Program-made: the position numbers and the translations under genes
NCBI RefSeq assembly: GCF_001766675.1
Contig: NZ_MJLT01000011.1
Span: forward strand, 6,440-54,097
Direction of reading: 5' to 3'
Source: Arthrobacter sp. SW1
GTDB taxonomy: Bacteria > Actinomycetota > Actinomycetes > Actinomycetales > Micrococcaceae
DNA: 47,658 nucleotides
Shown: positions 42,233 to 47,658 of the stretch, one piece after another
How the letters are laid out: every line of letters begins with the position of its first letter
Position numbering within the stretch: position 1 is the first letter of the stretch
The notes under the pieces: model-generated
The model's input: only the letters and a program-made list of their open reading frames with translations
What the model was told of the DNA's origin: nothing
Databases searched by the model: none

Positions 42233-44797
42233 ATGGCCACTTTGCTCTACCGTCTTGGCAAGTTTTCCTACCGCCACCGCTGGCTGGTGATCTCGCTGTG
42301 GCTCGCCGTCCTCGTCGCCGTCGGCGGGTCCGCGGCCGCGTTCCACGGCACCATGTCCAATAACTTCCAGATCCCGGGCACCGAAACCCAGCGGATGCTG
42401 GACAAGCTCAAGCAGGACATGCCTGAGGCCGCGGGCGGATCCGCCGGCATCGTCTTCGAAGCAGGCTCCGAGGGCTTCGACCAGGAAGGCAAGGAGGCCA
42501 TCAAGGCAGCGCTTGGGAAGCTGAAGGACCTTCCCACAGTGCAGTCCGTCGTCAACCCCTTCGACTCCCAGGCCGAACTCGACAAGGCCCCCGCCGCCGT
42601 CGCGCAGGCTGAAAAGCAGCTCGCCGCTGGCAAAGCGCAGCTGGAGCAGGGCCGGGCACAGCAGACTGCCGGCGAGGCACAGCTCAAGGCCGCGGAGCAG
42701 CAGATGGCGGCCGGCGGCATGCCGCAGGAAATGATCGAAGCGCAGCTGGCGCCGCAAAAAGCCGCGCTGGCCGAAGGCAGCAGGAAGCTCGACGCCGGCG
42801 AAAAGGAAGCTGCCGACGGCGCCGCGAAGCTCGCCCTGTCCAAGCGGCAGCTCGAAGCCTCCGAAGGCCTGCGTTTCGTCTCCGAAGACGGCAAGGCCGC
42901 GATCGCCCAGATCCAGTTCAAGACCTCCATCAACGCCCTGACCCCGGCCGAACGCCAGCAGGTCCAGGACATCGCCCACGAAGTGTCCTCAGCCGGCGTG
43001 ACCGCCCTGGCCAGCAAGGAAATCACCGAAGACGTCTCACAGCTGTTCGGTGTGGCCGAAATCGTTGGCATCGCCGTGGCTGCGGTGGCGCTGATCGTGA
43101 TGCTGGGAACCCTGATCGCGGCAGGACTGCCGCTCCTGATGGCCCTGGCGGGCGTAGCCGTGGGCGTCGGTGGAACCTTCGCGTTGACCGGCGTGATCGA
43201 CATGAGCTCCATCTCGCCCATGCTCGCCCTGATGCTCGGCCTCGCGGTCGGGATCGACTACTCGCTCTTCATCGTGAACCGGCACCGCAACCAGATGCTC
43301 GCCGGCATGGACCCGGAAGAATCGGCCGCCCTCGCCACCGGAACCTCCGGCAACGCGGTCCTGTTTGCCGGCCTCACCGTGGTGGTCGCCCTGGCCGCGC
43401 TGGTGGTTCCCGGGCTGCCCTTCCTGTCCATCATGGGCTTGTCCGCTGCCGCCACGGTTGCCGTCGCCGTCGTCGTTTCGCTCACGCTGACCCCTGCGGT
43501 CCTGTCACTGATCGGCCGCCGCCTGATCTCCAAGCGGGCCTGGGCCAAGGCCGCCAAGCACAACGCCGAGCCGGGCCACGAGGCAGCGGACCACGCCGCC
43601 GATATCCGCAAGAGCAACCGCGGCTGGGGCGCCCTGGTGACCCGCCACCCCGTATGGTCGCTGCTGGCCGGCGTCGTTCTGCTCGGCGTGCTGGCCCTGC
43701 CGGCCTCGCAACTGCGGCTGGCGCTGCCCGACGGCGGCTCCGAACCGGTCGATTCGCAGGCCTTCAAGGCCTACGACCTCACCCGCAAGAGCTTCGGCGA
43801 AGGCGTCACCGGGCCGATCGTGGTGGTCGGCGAGTTCCCGGCGGGCCTAAGCGAGAGCGAGGCCGTGAACCGGCAGCTGGATGTCGCGGAGGAACTGCGC
43901 AGCGTGGACAACGTGGTGGCGGCCATCCCTGTGGCACTCAGTGCTCCCACCGCAGGCAACGGCCCCCGGACCGCGGTGTTCCAAGTGATCCCGGAGGAGG
44001 GACCGGCCAGCGAAAGCACCGTTCAGGTGGTCTCCGAGCTCCGCGCCAAGGGCAAGGACATCGCCGCAGACACGGGCGTCACCATCGGCCTCACCGGCCA
44101 GACCGCCGGCAACGTGGACGTCTCCGAGAAGCTCGGCGCTGCCCTGCCTCCGTACCTGGCGATCGTCGTCGGGCTGTCCCTGATCCTCTTGCTGCTGGTC
44201 TTCCGCTCGATCGTCGTCCCGCTGCTCGCCACCGGCGGCTTCCTGCTGTCCCTCGCTGCGGCTTTCGGCGCCGTGGTGGCCGTGTACCAGTGGGGCTGGC
44301 TGGGAACCGTGTTCGACGTCGCGAATCCCGGCGCTGTGCTGAGCTTCCTTCCGATCATCCTGATCGGCGTGCTCTTCGGCCTGGCCATGGACTACCAGGT
44401 GTTCATCACCTCGGGCATGCGCGAATCGTTCATGCACGGCGAAAGCGCCAAGCAGGCTGTGCGCAGCGGCTTCAGCCATGCGGCCGCAGTGGTCACCGCT
44501 GCTGCGATCATCATGGTCAGCGTGTTCGCGGGCTTCATCTTCAGCCACCTCACCATGGTGCGGCCGCTCGGTTTCGCAATGGCCTTCGGTGTGCTGGTGG
44601 ACGCGTTCGTGGTCCGCATGACCATCCTGCCCGCCGCCATGTACCTGCTGGGCGAAAAGGCGTGGTGGCTGCCGCGCTGGCTGGACCGCATCCTGCCGGA
44701 CGTCGATGTGGAGGGCGCTTCCCTGGAACGCCACGAGGCCAAGGGCCAGGCGGGCAGCGGTGAAGCGAAGGACCCTGCACTACCCTTGAACGCGTGA
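42233..44797 (+). CDS. MMPL/RND-family transporter
   Basis: An 854-residue exporter of the MMPL branch of RND proteins. One helix at about 20-38 is followed by a large outer loop with a long Ala/Gln/Lys/Glu heptad-like stretch (about 120-210). A bundle of five helices follows (about 265-430, including MLALMLGLAVGIDYSLFIVNRHR). The same pattern then repeats in the second half (GVLFGLAMDYQVFITSGMRE). The paired Asp-Tyr motifs are the proton-relay residues of this family. The ATG at 42233 has only a weak ribosome site. The tetR gene upstream probably controls it, and the stop overlaps the maf start. The substrate is unknown: a lipid, drug or pigment is possible. Confidence 0.93.
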   Translation: MATLLYRLGKFSYRHRWLVISLWLAVLVAVGGSAAAFHGTMSNNFQIPGTETQRMLDKLKQDMPEAAGGSAGIVFEAGSEGFDQEGKEAIKAALGKLKDLPTVQSVVNPFDSQAELDKAPAAVAQAEKQLAAGKAQLEQGRAQQTAGEAQLKAAEQQMAAGGMPQEMIEAQLAPQKAALAEGSRKLDAGEKEAADGAAKLALSKRQLEASEGLRFVSEDGKAAIAQIQFKTSINALTPAERQQVQDIAHEVSSAGVTALASKEITEDVSQLFGVAEIVGIAVAAVALIVMLGTLIAAGLPLLMALAGVAVGVGGTFALTGVIDMSSISPMLALMLGLAVGIDYSLFIVNRHRNQMLAGMDPEESAALATGTSGNAVLFAGLTVVVALAALVVPGLPFLSIMGLSAAATVAVAVVVSLTLTPAVLSLIGRRLISKRAWAKAAKHNAEPGHEAADHAADIRKSNRGWGALVTRHPVWSLLAGVVLLGVLALPASQLRLALPDGGSEPVDSQAFKAYDLTRKSFGEGVTGPIVVVGEFPAGLSESEAVNRQLDVAEELRSVDNVVAAIPVALSAPTAGNGPRTAVFQVIPEEGPASESTVQVVSELRAKGKDIAADTGVTIGLTGQTAGNVDVSEKLGAALPPYLAIVVGLSLILLLLVFRSIVVPLLATGGFLLSLAAAFGAVVAVYQWGWLGTVFDVANPGAVLSFLPIILIGVLFGLAMDYQVFITSGMRESFMHGESAKQAVRSGFSHAAAVVTAAAIIMVSVFAGFIFSHLTMVRPLGFAMAFGVLVDAFVVRMTILPAAMYLLGEKAWWLPRWLDRILPDVDVEGASLERHEAKGQAGSGEAKDPALPLNA

Positions 44798-45462
44798 CCC
44801 GCTTGATTCTTGCCTCCCAGTCTCCCGCCCGCACCAAGCTCCTCACGGAGGCCGGCATCCGGCACGAAGTCCTCGTGTCCGACGTCGACGAGGACGCGGT
44901 GCAGGCCCGCTACGGAGTCACCGATCCGCACGACACCGCACTGCTGCTGGCCCGCGCCAAAGCCGAGGCCGTCGCGGCGCTGCCGGAAGCCGAAGGCGCC
45001 CTGGTGATCGGCTGCGACTCGGTCTTCGAGTTCGACGGCGAGGCGCACGGCAAGCCGTACACGCCGGAGGTCGCCAGGGAGCGCATGCTGCGGATGAGCG
45101 GTTCTTCCGGCGTGCTGCACACCGGACACTGGTTGGTGGACTGCCGCGACACAGCCGCCGACGTCGAAGACGGGGAAGCTGCCGACGGCACCGGGGCGAC
45201 CCTCGGCGCCGTCTCCAGCGCCGAAGTGCACTTCACGCCGATGAGCGAAGCGGAGGTGGATGCCTACATCGCCACGGGCGAGCCGCTCCACTGCGCGGGC
45301 TCCTTCACGATTGACGGCCTGGGCGGGGCGTTCATCCGCAAGGTCGACGGCGACCCGCACGCCGTCGTCGGACTCTCGGTGTCCACGCTGCGCGAGCTGC
45401 TGGGCCAGGCACAGGTGGGCATAACGGAACTGTGGGCGGAGCCGGCGGACTCCGCCGGATGA
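44794..45462 (+). CDS. maf: Maf-family nucleotide pyrophosphatase
   Basis: A 222-residue enzyme that hydrolyses nucleoside triphosphates, usually dTTP, UTP or modified nucleotides, to monophosphates. Signatures are LASQSPARTKLL at the N-terminus, GCDSVFEFDGEAHGKP in the middle and GSFTIDGLGGAFI near the end. An insertion of about 15 residues (around 120-140, DTAADVEDGEAADGTGA) is seen in some actinobacterial members. The GTG at 44794 overlaps the MMPL stop (GTGA). In many Actinobacteria maf lies beside the acyl-CoA carboxylase genes, as here. Confidence 0.94.
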   Translation: MTRLILASQSPARTKLLTEAGIRHEVLVSDVDEDAVQARYGVTDPHDTALLLARAKAEAVAALPEAEGALVIGCDSVFEFDGEAHGKPYTPEVARERMLRMSGSSGVLHTGHWLVDCRDTAADVEDGEAADGTGATLGAVSSAEVHFTPMSEAEVDAYIATGEPLHCAGSFTIDGLGGAFIRKVDGDPHAVVGLSVSTLRELLGQAQVGITELWAEPADSAG

Positions 45463-45471
45463 TTTCCGGCG

Positions 45472-45492
45472 CTTTGTAGCAACCCTACAAAG
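45472..45492 (-). promoter_or_regulatory. Putative operator shared by acyl-CoA carboxylase genes (alpha-subunit copy)
   Basis: An 8-bp perfect inverted repeat (CTTTGTAG/CTACAAAG, 5-base centre). Read on the minus strand, its core TTGTAGGGTTGCTACA (45475-45490) matches the accD-upstream element at 35338-35353 in 15 of 16 bases. It lies 90 bp before the start of the biotin carboxylase gene. A second small hairpin, CCCAT/ATGGG, lies at 45518-45531, and a TAACCT hexamer (45552-45557) is the likely -10. Confidence 0.65.
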
Positions 45493-45581
45493 AGACGGCG
45501 CCGCACACACGGATTCCCCCATCAATATGGGCGGAACCCTCACAATCACGCTAACCTCCTTTGAGGACAGAAGGAGTCAAG

Positions 45582-47381
45582 TTGACAGCACAGCCGGCGC
45601 AGCCCGTTTCCAGCCAGATCACCAAGGTTTTGGTGGCCAACCGCGGCGAGATCGCGGTCCGCATCATCCGCGCAGCCCGGGACGAAGGCCTCGCCTCCGT
45701 AGCTGTCTACGCCGACCCCGACCGCGACGCCCTGCACGTGCGCCTGGCCGACGAGGCCTACGCCCTGGGCGGCAACACCGCCGCGGAGTCGTACCTGGTC
45801 ATCGACAAGCTGATCGACGTCGCCAAGCAGTCCGGTGCGGACGCCATCCACCCCGGCTACGGCTTCCTGGCCGAGAACGCCGAATTCGCCGCGCGCGTGA
45901 TCGCCGAGGGCATCACCTGGATCGGCCCCTCCCCCGAGGCCATCGACGCGCTGGGTGACAAGGCGAAGGCCAAGCACATTGCCCTCGCAGCAGGTGCACC
46001 CCTGGCACCAGGACTCAAGGATCCGGTCAAGGACGCCGACGAGATCGTCGCCTTCGCCCAGGAGCACGGCCTTCCGGTGGCCATCAAGGCCGTCTACGGC
46101 GGCGGCGGCCGCGGGCTCAAGGTGGCGCGCACCCTGGAGGAAATCCCCGAGCTCTACGAATCCGCCGTCCGCGAGGCCCTGGCCGCCTTCGGACGCGGCG
46201 AGTGCCTGGTGGAGAAGTTCCTGGACTCCCCCCGCCACGTCGAAACCCAGTGCCTGGCCGACGCGCACGGCAACGTCGTGGTCGTCTCCACGCGCGACTG
46301 CTCGCTGCAGCGCCGCAACCAGAAGCTGGTCGAAGAAGCCCCGGCACCGTTCCTCACGGAGGAGCAGAACCGCAGCCTCTACGAATCCTCCAAGGCAATC
46401 CTGAAGGAAGCCGGCTACCTCGGCGCCGGCACCTGCGAGTTCCTGGTAGGCCAGGACGGCACCATCTCCTTCCTCGAGGTCAACACCCGCCTGCAGGTGG
46501 AGCACTGCGTCTCGGAGGAAGTCACCGGCATCGACCTGGTCCGCGAGCAGTTCCGCCTGGCCCGCGGCGAGGAACTCGGCTACGGCGATCCCGAAGTCCG
46601 CGGCCACTCCTTCGAATTCCGCATCAACGGCGAGGACGCCGGCCGCAACTTCATGCCCGCTCCGGGCACCGTGGAAACCCTCAACTTCCCCACCGGCCCC
46701 GGCGTCCGTGTGGACTCGGGCATCCAGGCCGGCGAGGTGATCAGCGGCAACTTCGACTCCATGCTGGCCAAGCTGATCGTTTCCGGTTCCAGCCGCAAGC
46801 AGGCGCTGGAACGCTCCCGCCGCGCCTTGGCCGAGCTGGAGATCACGGGCATGCCCACGGTGACCCCGTTCCACCGCACGGTTGTCTCGGATCCGGCTTT
46901 CGCTCCGGAAGAGGGTCCGTTCTCGGTCCACACCCGCTGGATCGAAACGGAGTTCGTCAACGACATCCCCGCGTGGTCCGGTGCCGCTTCCGCCGAAGCT
47001 CCCGACGCCGGTGAGCGCCAGCGCTTCGTCGTCGAGGTGGGCGGCAAGCGCCTTGAGGTAGCCCTCCCGGCCGGCCTCGGTGCGGTTTCCGCCAACGGCA
47101 CCTCACCGAAGGCGGGCAAGGCCAAGAAGCGCGCCCGCGCTGCAGCCGCTTCGGCTGCGGCGGGCGGCAACGCCCTGACCTCCCCCATGCAGGGAACGAT
47201 CGTCAAGGTGGCAGTAGCCGACGGCGACGTGGTGGCCGAAGGCGACCTGATCGTGGTCCTCGAGGCCATGAAGATGGAGCAGCCCCTCACTGCGCACCGC
47301 GCCGGCACCATCCACGGCCTGCTGTCCAAGGCCGGCGAAACGGTGGCCGCAGGCGCGGTCATCGCCACGATCGAAGACTAG
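45582..47381 (+). CDS. accA: Acyl-CoA carboxylase alpha subunit (biotin carboxylase-BCCP fusion)
   Basis: A 599-residue biotinylated subunit that carboxylates its own biotin using ATP and bicarbonate and hands the carboxyl group to AccD. The biotin carboxylase part (about 13-460) shows [27 protein letters not shown], the ATP-grasp loop GGGGRGLK and [17 protein letters not shown] linker and then the BCCP domain end in EAMKMEQP with the biotin Lys at 564. The TTG at 45582 is chosen because AAGGAG lies about 5 bases upstream; an earlier TTG at 45561 overlaps the promoter. Partners are accD and accE, about 8 kb away. An IS element begins 32 bp after the stop. Confidence 0.95.
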   Translation: MTAQPAQPVSSQITKVLVANRGEIAVRIIRAARDEGLASVAVYADPDRDALHVRLADEAYALGGNTAAESYLVIDKLIDVAKQSGADAIHPGYGFLAENAEFAARVIAEGITWIGPSPEAIDALGDKAKAKHIALAAGAPLAPGLKDPVKDADEIVAFAQEHGLPVAIKAVYGGGGRGLKVARTLEEIPELYESAVREALAAFGRGECLVEKFLDSPRHVETQCLADAHGNVVVVSTRDCSLQRRNQKLVEEAPAPFLTEEQNRSLYESSKAILKEAGYLGAGTCEFLVGQDGTISFLEVNTRLQVEHCVSEEVTGIDLVREQFRLARGEELGYGDPEVRGHSFEFRINGEDAGRNFMPAPGTVETLNFPTGPGVRVDSGIQAGEVISGNFDSMLAKLIVSGSSRKQALERSRRALAELEITGMPTVTPFHRTVVSDPAFAPEEGPFSVHTRWIETEFVNDIPAWSGAASAEAPDAGERQRFVVEVGGKRLEVALPAGLGAVSANGTSPKAGKAKKRARAAAASAAAGGNALTSPMQGTIVKVAVADGDVVAEGDLIVVLEAMKMEQPLTAHRAGTIHGLLSKAGETVAAGAVIATIED

Positions 47382-47413
47382 GCTCCATTAACAACGCAGG
47401 CCCCGCACCAAAC

Positions 47414-47658
47414 TGAACTGCTCCCCGGAAGTTGGACTGAGAAATTCAGTTCCGACTCCCGGGGAGCAGTTTTATGCACGTACGTAGTTCATTGGCCGCA
47501 GCACAGCGTGAGGCGGCTGTAGCGTTGTTTGATGAGGGCATCGGGTACAAAGCGGCGGCCAGGTTACTGGGTGTCTCCAGTACGCCGGTCAAGTCGCTGT
47601 ATCGGCGGTGGAGGATTCATGGGCAAGGGGTGTTGGTGACCAAGCCGACGAAACACTC
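47414..47658 (+). mobile_element. Left end of an IS3-family insertion sequence (continues past the window)
   Basis: The left terminus is taken as TGAACTGCTCCCCGGAAG from 47414, a TG-starting end typical of IS3-type elements. A transposase OrfA gene begins 60 bp inside. The first 60 bp contain a 13-bp perfect inverted repeat (47416-47428 with 47459-47471) and an inner ACTGA/TCAGT stem. The right end, OrfB and the target duplication are outside the window. Confidence 0.8.
47474..47658 (+). CDS. IS3-family transposase OrfA, partial (cut by window end)
   Basis: The first 61 codons of a transposase helix-turn-helix subunit. The visible sequence starts MHVRSSLAAAQREAAV and continues through GIGYKAAARLLGVSSTPVKS, a Tnp helix-turn-helix, then YRRWRIHG. 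GGGGAG at 47461-47466 is a good ribosome site 7 bases before the ATG at 47474, but it is part of the terminal hairpin. Its TTG/GTG-rich codon use is less GC-biased than its neighbours, which fits a mobile origin. Confidence 0.85.
   Translation, partial: MHVRSSLAAAQREAAVALFDEGIGYKAAARLLGVSSTPVKSLYRRWRIHGQGVLVTKPTKH

Noticed and set aside
1..47658. CRISPR arrays, tRNA or rRNA genes, prophage
   Set aside because: I saw no regularly spaced repeats, cloverleaf-like sequences, rRNA motifs or phage structural genes. The repeats in the giant genes are protein-domain repeats that are divergent at the DNA level.

Overview
The window looks like chromosomal DNA of a high-GC actinobacterium, most likely a Micrococcaceae member (Arthrobacter, Pseudarthrobacter or Paenarthrobacter type). 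The grounds are strong G/C bias at third codon positions, frequent GTG starts and several probable leaderless starts. The acyl-CoA carboxylase is of actinobacterial type (biotin carboxylase fused to BCCP, separate beta subunit, tiny epsilon subunit), and an Arthrobacter-like IS3 element begins at the right end. I saw no rRNA, tRNA or CRISPR array.

Bases 1-23,628 (all minus strand) hold a large accessory surface/secretion locus. Its main transcription unit runs from 17,376 down to 925 with mostly overlapping genes: MoxR AAA ATPase, DUF58 protein, membrane transglutaminase-like protein, zinc-ribbon/RDD/FHA protein, PP2C phosphatase, FHA protein, transmembrane Ser/Thr kinase, FHA-like/winged-helix protein, and an FHA-FtsK/SpoIIIE ATPase resembling EssC/EccC of type VII secretion. 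A terminator separates the last gene from a small Pro-rich single-pass membrane protein at the left edge. Just upstream of moxR, behind another terminator, lies a 2,041-residue membrane-anchored protein of tandem Ig/cadherin-like and fibronectin III domains.

Bases 23,629-31,696 hold a divergent GT-C (GT39-like) glycosyltransferase and a second giant protein (2,047 residues) with collinear architecture. I infer that the locus builds, exports or senses a long surface fibre under kinase/phosphatase/FHA control. The glycosyltransferase may modify the fibre. No WXG100 substrate is visible; it may lie beyond the left edge.

Bases 31,697-34,323 (minus) hold a class III adenylate cyclase, a bacterial PH-domain membrane protein and birA. 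Bases 34,384-37,292 hold an HSDL2-like short-chain dehydrogenase, divergent from the acyl-CoA carboxylase beta and epsilon genes. Then on the plus strand come a DUF885 peptidase-like protein, a dicarboxylate/amino-acid symporter, a YbjQ protein with a Gln/Ala tail, a TetR regulator with an MMPL/RND exporter, Maf, and the biotinylated alpha subunit of the carboxylase. An IS3-family element starts 32 bp after that gene and runs off the window.

BirA, AccD, AccE and the alpha subunit form one functional set: BirA biotinylates the alpha subunit, which carboxylates acyl-CoA together with AccD and AccE. Near-identical palindromes precede accD and the alpha-subunit gene, suggesting that one regulator controls both.
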